Positions 11,689 through 23,075 are shown, counted from the stretch's first letter. The stretch is DNA of 64,000 nt from Desmodus rotundus (GCF_022682495.2 NC_071394.1:25020470-25084469); one strand, 5' to 3'. Translations and numbers: made by a program. Notes: generated by a model from the sequence alone, not told the origin.

Positions 11689-11783
11689 AGGGTGACCAAC
11701 TTCTTCCCGGTTTTCCCAAGAATGACCTGGTTTAAAACAAAGTCCTGCATCCTAGGAGCCTCCCCAGGAAGGCTAATCACCCC
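11689..11783. mobile_element. Short palindromic hAT-like MITE, second copy
   Basis: It begins agggtgaccaacttcttccc and ends ggctaatcacccc. It is the same type of unit as 674-772. Confidence 0.5.
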
Positions 11784-13320
11784 AAGGATAGCCATTAACA
11801 TTAATTCTACTCACAAAATGATGTCAGCCCCACACACCAAATTTACAGAGAAAACTCCAATTCTGCTGAAACCGTAACTATTGGTCCTTCTTTTAAACAA
11901 CGTCACTAATGATAACTCTGTAAGACCTGCACTTGGATAAAGGACAAACTGGACTTCTGTCTTCCAGTGATGGGCACAGGTTTCATGCCACAAGCAAATC
12001 CATTTTCAAATAATTAAACTCTATTACATTTAGAAAAGTAAACAATTGGAACAACCGTGTGTGTTCCTGGAAGTGTTTTATAAAAAAGAAGCTTTCGAGT
12101 CTGAGGCATCAGTGGGCAGGGGCCCACCCCTTTTTATAGCAGCTCCGATATGCAGGGGGTCAGGGTCACTGCACTATAATTACCACTTGGAAACCTCAGG
12201 TTTCGAGCCCAAATGAGAGGGAGAAAGAAGACGAGAGAGAACCATGATGCCAGATTATTTTCTATAGGAGTCCCAGGGAGTCGCTTTGACCTTCGATGAG
12301 AAAAGGGCACTACAGACACGCAAGGCAATTACACCATTTTGTTCCTCAGGGTCTATGAATTTTTTTAAAATGTAGAGGTTTTCCCCTCTGATGTGGCTTT
12401 CAACCAGCCAAGCTTTTTTATTTAACCCACTCTCTTTATTCAGTGACAGGGAAAATAAACAAACAAAAAGTGTCCTTATTGCAATTACTGGCTTAAAAAA
12501 AAAAATCTTATGGTTCTGAACTCCATGATGACGGAGCCTGTTTGGCACCTTTAGCTTTTTTGGCTGCCTGCTAAGTCAATCCTTCTCTCACTTCTAAAAT
12601 TCTTGTTTTCTGAGTCTTATCACCACTGACTCTTGTTAATGGGCTACCTCTTATTTCTCACCCAGTTTTACAGCTTTTCCATTCTCTCCTTGCCTCATTT
12701 TAATTTCTGCAGGTTTGGTACTCTGTGAATCATTGATTTTAATCCTGTTAACGCTGCCTCTTTAATTAGAAGCAATTTATTGGCTGCTATTTCTCAAGGG
12801 TAAGCAGATGGACTGTGATATCTTCCTGGCAGCCTCAAACCCAGATGGACTTGTTTCTCTTGGGGTTGAAAGTCAACGCCACAGGTCATTCCCTGCAGAA
12901 GCGGGGACAGCCGGCTGCTCCAGGGACGCCCAGACTCAAGAGCGTTGCCAAATCTGCTTGGCCTTTTCTCGCTCTCCCCCCAAAATGGAAACAGATATGT
13001 TTCCACAAATACATCTATACCTAACGTAAGGTTGGATGATCCTTTTCACAGTTCCTTGCAAACGACAAAGAAAAAAACAGCTGAGATTATGGTTTATCAG
13101 ATTTTCCCGTATAACTAGTATTTTAAGTGTACAAGCAGTGCATAATTACAGTAAAAGAAATCCAGAGGAGAGAAGGGCACAGTGGAAAGCGACACTTGCT
13201 CCCACGTGCTGGCCATGCCTGTGCTTCTCCCAGCGGTTATGGGTGAATGACTTCTTTTGGAATGTGGCTGGAGTTCCTAAGCACGTTTGAGCAGATGGCT
13301 ACCTTATCCTCTCTCCCCGC
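11784..13320. other. Single-copy intronic sequence, partly AT-rich
   Basis: About 1.5 kb without recognisable repeats. The part from about 12540 to 12800 is repeat-free, low in CpG, and contains homeodomain-like TTAATTAG. No exon is supported. Confidence 0.5.
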
Positions 13321-13324
13321 ACTA

Positions 13325-13515
13325 GGTATGTTCTTCCTGGACTTGGACTGTGGCTGGATTATGTATCTATTTGCTTGCTAACTTGCTTCTTTTCCACACC
13401 CTCATGAGATTATAAACTTTAAGAAAGTAGGGACCCAGTCTGTGGTGTTCACCACAGAACCCCCCGAGTCTAACTTAGGGCCTGTCACCCAACAGATAAT
13501 CTGTTGGGGAACACA
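13325..13515 (+). mobile_element. L2 LINE 3' region
   Basis: atgagattataaactttaag, agtagggacccagtctgtg and gggcctgtcacccaacag are L2-like. Confidence 0.7.
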
Positions 13516-13639
13516 TGGTTGACTATAAATCTTCGGGGGGGGGGGAATCTCTAGAAATAGAACCTGTTTCCATTGCACTGCCTAAACCTCAACTTTCCTA
13601 CAGGGTTCAATTATGTTCCTAATTGATTGTTCCTTGCAC

Positions 13640-13745
13640 TGTCCCTGAGAGGTGACTGGGGTTGTTACTGTGTTCCCATTCCTGAGAGGTAGCTGAGGTC
13701 ACTCAGGTCATACGATTTGCCCAAGGCCAATGCCAATATAGGTGG
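13640..13745 (-). mobile_element. Diverged MIR fragment
   Basis: Antisense MIR style: agctgaggtcactcaggtca and atttgcccaaggccaatgcc. Confidence 0.5.
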
Positions 13746-13847
13746 TGTGCTGAACTAAACACGGGGGCCCCAGCTCCCCCAACCGTCACAACTCACTCAA
13801 AATCCTCCACCACTTGGTTTCAGGTCATGGGAAGGGAGATCATGGGG

Positions 13848-14010
13848 TCCTAGGCAGACAGACCTGGGTTTGTATTCCGGCACAGCCCAGTCTCCACTCC
13901 ATCCGCCATGTTGGCCAAATACCGCCTTTCCAAGCGCGTTTTCCCAGGTGGGGAGTGACGCTTCTTACCTCTTATAGAGTGTGTCTGGCTCCTAGTAGAC
14001 ACTCTGAAAA
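13848..14010 (+). mobile_element. Diverged MIR fragment
   Basis: ggcagacagacctgggtttgta and ttccggcacagcccag match the MIR start; the tail is weak. Confidence 0.5.
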
Positions 14011-14509
14011 GGCTAGTTTCCTCCTCTCCTCCTTCCCAGAAGATTAAAGACTGAGACTTGTCAGCTGTAACTGCAGACACTTTTCTTTTCAGTCAAATCC
14101 CATTAGAGAGAGACAGACAATAACAAACTTGTATCTGTCCCCAAATTCCATGATTTACTAGCTGCTGCTTCATACATTTTATGGCATTCATTCAAGGTTA
14201 GTCAGGAAAAACTTTCATCTCAGCAAGGACACACCTCCAGCCCCACGCTGGAGAACCCCCGGGGCCTGGAGCAAGTCCCCTGCAGTCCCAGCCCCACAGG
14301 CACTCCTCATCTATCAGGTATCCCGTGCTAAAAGCAGGTGTGGCTTTGCAACTTGAACCTCAAATAGATCAAACGCTAGGAAGGCAGTAGAACCTGCTCT
14401 GGAAAAGCACTGGGCTCCCACGGATAGTCATCAATCACATGACCAGTGGTGCTGGGGCGGGGGCAGGTGGAAGGGAAACCTTTCTCATTTTAGTGAAGTA
14501 TTAGGCCAG

Positions 14510-14640
14510 TCTCATTCAATCAGCAGGTAGTTAGTGAATGCTTACAAGGCCCCTAACCCTGAAGTCAGCTCAGGGGGCAAGGGAAGAATACAAAGAAGGT
14601 TTCCGCCCCAAGAGGCTGCTAATAGAATTGGCTTTTCTGC
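14510..14640 (-). mobile_element. L2 LINE fragment
   Basis: Antisense L2 3' sequence: attcaatcagcaggtagtta, gtgaatgcttacaaggcccc and a ccccaagaggctgctaatag segment. Confidence 0.55.
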
Positions 14641-15830
14641 AGACCCTTAGATGAATAGTGAGTCTTGCCATTCTTCATCTACATCAGGCGGCAGCCAACA
14701 GAAAGATGCCTGGTGGAAATCACTACACGCGCACACACACTCACACACCCTAGACTGCCAGGATCGAACTAGGGAGTACTTCGGTGCCCTTCTAAGAGGC
14801 CTCCCTCTCTTCGGTTTCCCCAGTAGTTTATTTGATTCTCTCCCTCCTTTTAATGTCATGTTTTCATTTTTCTGGGAGAACTTCACATTTACTTTGCAAA
14901 CTCCTCTCAGAAACCTCATATGGCTGCCGTCCAGGAGAAATTCTGGGCGGGCCCGCGCCTCCTTTCTGGGTCAGGCATCGCGCTCTGGCCACAGCCATTT
15001 GTGTGACAGGCTACACCCGTCATTCCTGGACTGGACTGAACCTTGCCAACAGTCAGACACGGTGGGGAGGGAGAGTAGAAGGAGGAAGCTGAGCTGAGAA
15101 TCAGCCCAGACATTGGCTCATTCGCTTAGCGTGGTCTGGTCACTTTGCCAAGAATAATAAAGCACCTCGAAAAGACGCAGCTTCTGAAGACACAAAGCTC
15201 CCTGGGAGGCCAGCCACCTGCGTGGAGCTTCAGCGTCCCAGAGCTGTAGCCACAAATGATTTCTTCCTTAGCTGAATGCCTGAGGAGGTAGTTCAGGGAG
15301 AGAAAAACACGAGTCCTAAGCCTGAGGAAAGGGCTCGTGGAGGCTGGAGAGAGATTTGGAGGCGGACAGAGGTCCCGAACAACTACTTAGCAGGAGAGAA
15401 CAAGCAGCTATAGAGCTTCCTTTCGTGTTGTGGGCTGCACTAAGGAAAAGAGCTGGGGAAAACAGACCGAGTCAACAATCTGTCACCGATGTAGCGTCGA
15501 AGGGGCCCCAGGTGACTAGAGCGAAGAGGTGCCACAGGAAAAGAGAGCTCCCTACTAAGACAGCCAGTTCCAATTTGTGAAAGATCGCTTTGGTCACATG
15601 TTTTTGCCAGTTAGCACCTATTAACACCAGGCAAAGACAGGAGCCAGAGGGAACTGACAGAGGAAGGCCTGCCGGCTTGTTCGATGGAGCAGAACTGAGC
15701 CCTTCGGCTCAGAACACGAGACGCTGCTGTTTGCAGGCCTCGCAGCCCCTCCTCACCCTTCAGAAAACAATCTGAACTGTGGTGTGGGGCGATTTTACCT
15801 ACATGAAATGGAGTGGTTGCTACCACCTTC
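14641..15830. other. Single-copy intronic sequence
   Basis: A 148-codon open stretch exists at 14651-15097 but has no recognisable protein. A short CA-rich run lies at 14727-14748. No exon is supported. Confidence 0.45.
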
Positions 15831-15939
15831 CAGTGGCCTTTAATTTCTTTCAAAGCACCATTTATTTCATATTATCTGGGTTCCCACTCTCGCCCGCATT
15901 CGTGTTGGCAGCTGCTTCAGAGCAAAGGATACACATGCC

Positions 15940-16010
15940 TCTTCCACTACCGGATGGTTGGAGCCTGGTACCTAGACGGTTCTCAATAAACAAACAGTAG
16001 ATGAATGAGC
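15940..16010 (+). mobile_element. L2 LINE 3' terminus fragment
   Basis: agcctggtacctagacggtt then ctcaataaacaaac and atgaatgag. Confidence 0.65.
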
Positions 16011-16885
16011 CCAAAGACTGCTTCTGGGAACTGGTGAGGAAGTCTCCGGGCCTAGCAAGGGTCAGCTTTAATGCACAAATGTTTTAAATGTCTGAATGGG
16101 GATACCACAGTCGGCATGTGTGTGACGATGCATGCTTCGTGAAAGGGTTCTTCTGGGGAAGGGAAGCTTTAAAAAAGGGCCAAAGACCCATCAGCCAGGT
16201 GGCCCAATGACATACAGGGGAATACTGTGCCACGCTAATGCTCATCGTGGGGGAGCAAAGGAAGACAGGAAGAGGCGACGAGAGAATGCCCGAGCCAGAC
16301 ACGGAAAATGTGGGGAGCTTTAGCCCAGAGCATGAGAGACAAGCTAGAAAGAAACAGTACATCAAAGCCCTGGGGGGAATAGAAAGAAAACTGACTTCCT
16401 TGGACAGGGTCTAGGCAGCTGAGAGCTGGGTCGGTGTGAGTGCTCTGCTGACCAAAACTGAAATCAGAGGGAAGCTTGTGCTGTAAACTGACACCTTGGA
16501 TAGAAAACCTTTGCCACAGCCTTTCAGGGACGTGGGACATCGATGTCTGGTGGGGTCTCAGCATAGGAAGCCCACTGATGAGCTCCAGCAACAGTCTGAA
16601 CACTTACAATTAAAGTGATCTGCTTCCTGACCTTATTTTGGAAACAGTTACAATGGAGCCATTGTTCATTGAATTGTGAAAACAAAAGCTGCAGGGGTAG
16701 CTTATCAGCATAGACCATCTGCCTGTGGGGCTTTGTTGGTCAGGTGTGGGTGGTCCTCACTGCCTGAGACACAGTGTCCAAGGCTACTGGAGTCTTGGGG
16801 TCTGGATCTGCTTTAATTACCACCCAGGACCCCAGAGTGTGTGTTAGTGTGGACTGAGGGGGGTGCCTTCCTTAGCTATCTACAG
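16011..16885. other. Single-copy intronic sequence
   Basis: No recognisable repeat or exon. Confidence 0.45.
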
Positions 16886-16889
16886 GTCT

Positions 16890-17010
16890 CCATTTTCATC
16901 TGTGGACCGCAGACAACAATATCAACATTTTAGAGTCATTGGGCGGATTCAGTGAGATGATAGAACAGTGCACTGAGCACCCCACGCTATGCCTAGGACA
17001 GGCCCAAGGA
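16890..17010 (+). mobile_element. MIR SINE fragment
   Basis: ccattttcatctgtggaccg, ggattcagtgagatgataga and a cacgctatgcctaggacag tail. Confidence 0.65.
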
Positions 17011-17049
17011 AGAAGAACCAAGCACAACTAATTGGCTTGAAATTCTTAT

Positions 17050-17693
17050 GTTCCATAACCAGAACTCATCACCTGCTGGCTAGCGTGTAAACTGCTATAA
17101 CCACTTTGGAGCACTATTTGTCAGTATCTATTAAAGTTGCATACATCTGCACCCTCTGAGCCAGCAATTTCACTCCTACACATCGAGCCCAAAGAAGTGA
17201 ATTTCCACAGACGGGCATGCGCAGGAGTGTTCCGTGGAAACAACCTCAGTGTCCTCTGACAGACGATAAGATAAAGAAGATGTGGTGCATACACACAAGG
17301 GAATACTACTCAGCCATAAGAAAGATGAAATGCTGCCATTTGTGACAACACGGATGGACCTGCGGAGTGTCAGACAAAGTGAAGTCAGCCAGATGGGAAA
17401 AGGCAGGAACAGTATGATTTCACTCATATGCGGGATATAAAACAGAAAGCAGAATGAACGAACAAACTCTAGATACAAACAACAGAACGGTGGTTAGCAG
17501 AGGGGAAGGGATGCGGGGCAACGGAGAGGGTGAAGGGGGGGCAAATGTATGGTGATGAGAGGGCACTAGATTTGGGGTGGTGAGCACAATGGAGTACACA
17601 GATGGTACGTTACAAAGTTGTATACCTGAAATATAATGGGATTAACCAATGTTGTCCCAATAAATTTAATTTTTTTTAAGTTTAAAACATTTT
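17050..17693 (+). mobile_element. L1 LINE 3' end
   Basis: Ordered L1 3' landmarks: cagcaatttcactcctacac, gggaatactactcagccata, acaacacggatggacctgcg, gtatgatttcactcatatgc, then the 3'UTR ending caataaatttaa plus a T/A-rich tail. It is 5' truncated. Confidence 0.92.
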
Positions 17694-18124
17694 TTAAAAA
17701 CACACATACAACCAAAAATCTGTTAGTGGCCGTACTGTTCACAATAGCCCCAAACTGAAAACAACCCAAATGTCCTTCCAATAAAATGAAATATACATGA
17801 TGAAAATGAGGAAATTCCTGCAACGCACAACAACACGGAGAAGCCTCACCAGCATCATGCTGAGCGAAAGAAGGCAGACACAAAAGGGTACATGCTGTGT
17901 AATCCCATTTACGAAAATCTCGAGAATAAACAAAACTGGTGTACAGTGCTGGACGGGCACGCTGTGGGTGACACGTGGTGACCGGGCAGGGGCACAGGGA
18001 GGATTTCTGGGGTAGTGATGATGTTCTGTGTCTTCATATAGAAGATGGCTACATGGGCGTGTCACTTATAAAAATTCACTGGACTTAGGACTTGTGCATT
18101 TTTCTGTATGTATGTTATGTGTGG
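17694..18124 (+). mobile_element. Older L1 LINE 3' fragment
   Basis: caatagccccaaactgaaaa, catcatgctgagcgaaagaa and aatcccatttacgaaaatct are L1M 3' segments. It directly abuts the younger L1 3' end. Confidence 0.82.
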
Positions 18125-18302
18125 TAGATTACATTTTTGCTCCTAGCTATCTCTCCACTGGGAACAGAGTATACTTCCTTGCCCCACTGATGTAGAGCTT
18201 GTCCATGTGACTTGCTTTGGCCAATAGGAGGTTGGTTGTTATGATGTGAGCAGAGACAAGGAATGTGCCTTGAATAGTTAGGTTATGGCCCTCTTGGGTT
18301 TC
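18125..18302 (+). mobile_element. MLT1-type MaLR LTR, left part
   Basis: gacttgctttggccaatagg and the tgtgagcagagac segment match older MLT1 LTRs. The element continues at 18777 after an inserted LTR. Confidence 0.65.
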
Positions 18303-18776
18303 TGCTCTCAGGGAGGAAAAAATTTCCCTATGCCCTTCAGAGTTCTGCTGGCTGGTTTAAGAATTAAATTGACGTGAGCCAAATGAACAGGAGACAATCA
18401 AGTTTAATTTCATACCTATTGAGGTCTCAAAGATATGAGACCTAAAGAAATGACCTAAATAGGAAGCTTTGATACTTTTCAGACAAAGAAACCATAAATT
18501 CTTGAAGAACTGACAAGACTAAGAAACCTAGGCTTAGGTGATTAATTAGTGAGGAATCTAGGCAAAGTTGGTTTGCACAACCTTCCCAGCCCCAAATTTC
18601 CTGACTCTGGAGATAAGGGGATCTTTCACACAGGAGATTATTTCCCGCTTTCAGAGAGATAAAAAACAGGGTGTCCTTTTCGCACCAGCTGTTTCTTAAG
18701 CCACTTTAACTGAAATTAATCAATATGCTCAAGTGGCATATTTGGGGGCAGCCTGCCTTGAGTCCCAGCACCGTCA
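18303..18776 (-). mobile_element. Class I ERV-type solo LTR
   Basis: Read on the minus strand it is related, segment by segment, to the LTR at 32602-33096. Shared segments are gcaggctgcccccaaatat, gcgggaaataatctcc, actttgcctagattcctcac and ggtttctttgtctg. The exact termini are approximate because no clean duplication is visible. No internal viral sequence is present. Confidence 0.75.
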
Positions 18777-19014
18777 TAGTCACAAGAAGAAGATACCTCA
18801 GAACGCTGCTGCCCTTCTGGCCTGATTCCCAGAATAACACACGTGGGAAAGAAGGTTCCGCTCGACCTGGAGCCGGAGCCCGGAGCCTGAAGTCAGGCCC
18901 AGCTCATTTGAGTTGCAGCTGATTATGAAGGGGGAACAAAGATTGATGTTTTAAGTCAGTGAACAGTGATGTGTCTTCCAGCTTTATTATGACAACAGCT
19001 GACTAATACACGTA
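18777..19014 (+). mobile_element. MLT1-type MaLR LTR, right part
   Basis: gatgttttaagtcagtgaac and gacaacagctgactaataca are the 3' end of an old MLT1-like LTR that continues the segment before 18303. Confidence 0.65.
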
Positions 19015-19129
19015 ATTCTTCAGTAAAGAAGTACTTTATGATCGGTATGCTCCCCCTTTGAAACAGTCACCTGTTTCATTGTAAAGTTACTGACACCCAC
19101 CTCCAGCACTTAAACGGCCTATTCATATC

Positions 19130-19240
19130 ATGCAATTAAATGAGCCTCAGTTTCTCTGTTTACATGATGGGATGATGCTTATTTCCCAGTGCTCTTGGGA
19201 AGGTTTAATGAGCCAGTAGATCTAAGAGCGCGACTGTAAA
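19130..19240 (+). mobile_element. MIR SINE fragment
   Basis: gagcctcagtttctctgttt, acatgatgggatgatgctta and gggaaggtttaatgagccag. Confidence 0.75.
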
Positions 19241-19675
19241 GTGACCGATGACAAGGGCCGCAAGTGAGGCGGGAAAGCAACTGTGCGGGCCGCGTCTCAT
19301 GCCAGGCAAGGCTGCATCCTCCCTCCCACGGTGCACCCTGGCTCAAAGGGTAAGGTCACAGGTGTGGAGAGTGGCTAGGGGACAAATGTCAGGGCCCATA
19401 CTAGCACTTCTGAGTGTAGTTCTGTGGGGCCCAGTCTGCCTTGGGAGATAGCAATGATTAGGCTTCTAGAAGGCCAGCTTATACACAGGCAAAGTAGGCA
19501 TTAGGAATCCCAGGGGGGCCACTGAAATCTTCCATCTGCTCTGTACCCATTACCTTCTACAGCATCCATCAGTGTTTCATTTAATTGGGTTATGGCACCG
19601 TGTGAGTAACCATCCCTGTGAATTCTTACTGCCTTTCTTTTTCTTCTCCGTGTTTTTAAATCCTTACCCGAGGAC

Positions 19676-19900
19676 ATGCTTATTGATTTGGGGGGAAGAG
19701 GGGGAGGTGGGAGGGACAGGGAGAGAGAGGGAGAGAAACATTGATGTGATAGAGAAGCATCGATCGGTTGCCATCGATCGTATGTTCCCCAACCAGGGAC
19801 TGAACCCACAACCTAGGCATGTGCCCTGACTGGGAATCGAAACTGCAGCCTTTCGGTTTACCACATGATGCTCCAAGCAACTGAACCACACTGGCCAGGG
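19676..19900 (-). mobile_element. VES SINE (bat tRNA-derived)
   Basis: Antisense VES: A/T-rich tail side at tgcttattgattt, purine-rich body, gagagaaacattgatgtg, then the tRNA-like head ending in gaaccacactggccaggg. The box B complement gggaatcgaaactgc is visible. Confidence 0.93.
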
Positions 19901-19949
19901 TCTCATTGCCTTTCCTATGGCACTACTCAGTTTACAAAGAGCAGGCCCA

Positions 19950-20065
19950 TCTGGTCTCTCATTTTGGTATTATTTCCATTGTGTGGATAAGGAACTTGAG
20001 ATTCTGAGAGATTAAATAATTCCTGCAGGTCCACTTAGTTAATGAGAGATAGAGCTGAAGTTGCA
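19950..20065 (-). mobile_element. MIR SINE fragment
   Basis: tattatttccattgtgtgga, aaggaacttgagattctgag and ggtccacttagttaatgaga. Confidence 0.75.
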
Positions 20066-20958
20066 ACAGGTTTTTTCACCAAAACTTTGAGTGGTAACTA
20101 CTGACACGACCAGGAATCCCATCATTAGATGACCAGTTGTACCCTCAGAAAACCAGTAGCATAGGCCTGAGGGGACAGGACCCATAGGTTTTGACAGGGG
20201 AGAAGGGAAAAATGGGTTTGGAGCATCCGGGAAGCAGTGGACTTTGAATGCGGGTGGGGCATGGGCAAGACGAGGAAGAGGGAGGGAGAGATGGAGTGGA
20301 AGGAGAAAGCCTGCAGAGCCTGAGCTGGCCTCCTAAGGGTGTTCATTCCCACGGGAGGAGCACTTCCCAACAACAGAAAGGATGCTAGCTACGCCAGGGA
20401 CACCTCAGTCCTGCTTCCTTTCTAACAGCAACAGTCTGGGGGTGAGGCTGCCACCACGTTCTACAGCGAGAGTCCCCCTTGGGGATTCCCACTGCCCACC
20501 TGTTGGAGGGTCTGAGGTAAAATGCTAGGCTTTCTCCCACCACACTGCCCATCTCTCTCTCCTTCCCTGCCTACTCCCCACCCTGCCCACAACCCCTGAG
20601 ACTGGCCGACTGTCTGGCCTGAGACTGGTTGCTCTAGCCAGCACAGTCCTCATTGTCAAGGCGGCTAGACCTGAGCAAAGCTGTGTTTAAGCAAACCCAC
20701 TTTCTTTAGAGTGCAAATATCAAGGACCCACTTCAGCTGATTCAACAAACAGCGCAACCCTCAAGGCAGGAGTTGCGTAGGTGTTGGGTCTTGCTATTTT
20801 GTTTGCAACAGTTTTCTCATGGGTGAGGCAGAGAATTTCCTTCAGCAAGGTGAGTCTTCTATGTTCCTTCCCTGGGTACAGTCTCAGCGGGGCCCTGCCC
20901 TGAAGCTAGCTTCTCTCCCTTTGTCCAGTCCCAGGTTGTTTCTGTGGCTGTGACCTAC
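20066..20958. other. Single-copy intronic sequence next to the exon
   Basis: No repeat recognised. It includes a short GA-rich run near 20275-20300. Confidence 0.45.
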
Positions 20959-21125
20959 CTCTGTGGTTCGAAAACCGTTCTGTTTCTGGGTCTGGGTGCC
21001 TGAGCTGAGGCTCTGAGGATTCGGGCACTGGGTCCCACAGCTCATCTTCTTCTCTGGGTTGGACACTCCACCTGGGGCTGTAGGTCGGGGCGCACCATTG
21101 GAAGGCAGTCCATCTTCCAGCACAC
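20959..21125 (-). CDS. Penultimate coding exon of an unidentified gene
   Basis: Read on the minus strand this is a 167-nt exon. The acceptor is ...cgcag|GTGTGCTGG and the donor is ACAGAG|gtaggt. It enters in phase 1, with two bases completing a split codon, and leaves in phase 0. The 55 full codons begin VLEDGLPSNGAPRPTAPGG, pass through SNPEKKMSCGTQCPNPQSLS and end QKQNGFRTTE. The peptide is rich in Ser, Pro, Gly, Gln and Asn, has no transmembrane stretch and looks like a disordered cytosolic or nuclear linker. Its donor phase matches the terminal exon at 8775, so the joined peptide reads ...FRTTE|AKRDAKRMPA. The joined tail fits my recollection of a conserved vertebrate C-terminus, but I cannot attach a gene name and do not guess one. 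An open frame continues past both splice sites, which explains a longer apparent reading frame; those extensions are intronic. Confidence 0.75.
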
Positions 21126-21299
21126 CTGCGAAGGGAAGCAGAGAATGGCGCTAGAGTCTTGCACGTGACAATTGCTACGAACAGCCCCCAAGAGCCTGGG
21201 TAAAAATACAGCCCAAGAGAAGAAAGAAGAGTCACCAGAAATCCCGCCTTGGCAAGTTTCCCTTTTCTAGAAGAACATGTGTTCATTTTGTTTTGTTTT

Positions 21300-21660
21300 A
21301 CAAAAATGAGATTTAAAAAATAATTTTGTAACCTGAAAATTTTACCTACTACCTCAGTGGCATTTTCCCATGCCATGAAATATTGTCATATTATTTTTTA
21401 TACATAGTTTGCTGTTGTGTGGAAGGGTCACCATTTATTTTGCTAATCCCTTCTAGTTGGACATATGTTTTCACTTTTGCAAAATAAATGTTACTGTGAT
21501 GAAACTCTTTGTAGTTAAAGCTCTACTCTTAATTACTTCCTTAGGATGAATTCCTAGGAGTGGATTACTGGTTTGAAGGTTATACAGTTTTTTGCCAGAA
21601 TTCCACTTCAAGGTGTTGACTATGTCTCTCCCATAACAAATTCCAAGAAATGATAAAATA
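21300..21660 (-). mobile_element. L1 LINE internal fragment (left part)
   Basis: ggatgaattcctaggagtgg followed by attactggtttgaaggttat, with the preceding aatgttactgtgatgaaac, is antisense L1 sequence. It resumes at about 22740. Confidence 0.75.
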
Positions 21661-21889
21661 AGGTTTAAATAGCCTGACTGCAACACAAGAGTGGGACTAC
21701 AGGGAGGGATTCATGCATAAACAGTGTGTGATGGAAAAGAGAAGCATAAAAGCACGAGAGTGAGCATCAAGAGGGAGACAAGAAGCAGGCTGAGGAGGTA
21801 CAACAGCCACAGGGAGGCCAGGAGCAGCCGGGTACGTGGGCCGCTCCAATCCACCGGATGAGGACGGTCAGCATGGGGCAGCCTGTGAG

Positions 21890-22530
21890 GGAGGGATACA
21901 GTGATATCATAAGAACTATGTATTTGGTCTTCATCCCCAGTTCCTGGCACAGAGCTTCTGAAGCCCTTATAATGTCCTAAGTGATGGGGTGATAGGAGCA
22001 TCTTTTGTCATGACCTTGGTCTTTGCTCCTGGTACGGGACACAGAGCTCCTACACCCCTTGGGACTTTGTGAGTGACAGGAGAGATAGGAGCACCATTTG
22101 TTCTAATGAGGCAACTCACGCCCCTCTTCCCACACCCCAGAGAGCTTCAGGGGGAGGACTGGTTGCCAGGGAAGCTTAACCTTGATGAGAAGCTTGGAAT
22201 TTTGTCTCAGCTCCTAACCTCTGGAGAGGGGAGAGGAGCAAGAGACTGAGTTAATAGTTGATCATACTACATGATGAAACCTCCATAAAACCCCCTAAAC
22301 GAGTGTTTAGGAAGCATTAAAGTTGGTGAAAGTGCCCGTGTGCAAGGAGCGTGGTGCCCCCCAACTCCACGAGGACAGAAGCTCCTGCCTTTCAGACTCT
22401 TCTGGGCCTTGCCCTACGTACCTGTTCCTCTGGCTACTCATCTGTGTCCTTTGTAACGTCCTTTACAATAAACGTAAGTAAAGTGCTCCTGAGTTCTGTG
22501 ACTCATTCTAGACAAATCTGGCTTAAGTAT
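21890..22530 (+). mobile_element. Ancient solo LTR (ERV-type), copy 2
   Basis: Same family as 945-1700: tgatatcataagaactatgt, atttggtcttcatccccagt, ggcacagagct (repeated), gatgaaacctccataaaa, tttacaataaa and ctgagttctgtgactc. It lies between the two parts of a minus-strand L1. Confidence 0.75.
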
Positions 22531-22739
22531 TTCTCAGAACAGAAGGATAATGTGAAAGTGAAATATCCTTCCAAGTGCTAAGCAGGATAAATAAAAAGAA
22601 AACCAAACCTAGATAGATCTTAGTGAGATTTCAGAATGTCATTGATAACAAGAAAAGCTTCAAAAAAGGGGGGAAATCGAGAATGAGATTGACTTCAGAG
22701 CTTTCATCAACAGCCAAAGGACGTAAGAAAACTGAAGCA

Positions 22740-23075
22740 ATGTATTCAAGATTTCAAAGAATGTGCACATTTTAAGGTCTTTTGCAATGTATTGCCCAAT
22801 TTATCCCTGTACATCTCTCATTACCCTATTGCCCTTTTGCTAACAGTGTGCGAAAGGACAATATTCCCCAAATCCTCACAAACACTGAATATTTCCTTTT
22901 TTGTTTCTCATCTTTGCCACTTTAAGAGGCAAAATAAAGTATCTCATTGTTTGGGCTCACACTTCTTGATTTCCTAGAGCCATTACATTATTTGCATGCC
23001 TGTTGGCTAATTGTGTATGCTTTTAACTGTCAAGTCGTTTGCCTATCTTTCCTTTCGGGGTGTTTGCCTGGGTTT
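22740..23075 (-). mobile_element. L1 LINE internal fragment (right part)
   Basis: aatcctcacaaacactgaat, aagtatctcattgtttgggc and ctgttggctaattgtgtatg are antisense L1 landmarks. This continues the segment ending near 21660. Confidence 0.75.

Larger units (their letters stand above)
8776..20958 (-). other. Intron of the unidentified minus-strand gene (12.2 kb)
   Basis: It is bounded by the gtaggt donor at 20958 and the ttcaacag acceptor at 8776. It contains MIR and L2 fragments, two L1 3' ends, an MLT1-type LTR split by a class I LTR, and one VES SINE. Stretches without recognisable repeats (about 9.3-10.8, 11.8-13.3, 14.6-15.8, 16.0-16.9 and 20.1-20.9 kb) show no supported exon on either strand. 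Confidence 0.7.

Noticed and set aside
20906..21376. A 156-codon minus-strand open frame extending across the exon at 20959-21125
   Set aside because: The parts outside 20959-21125 lie beyond good splice sites and include L1-like sequence. Only the middle is coding.
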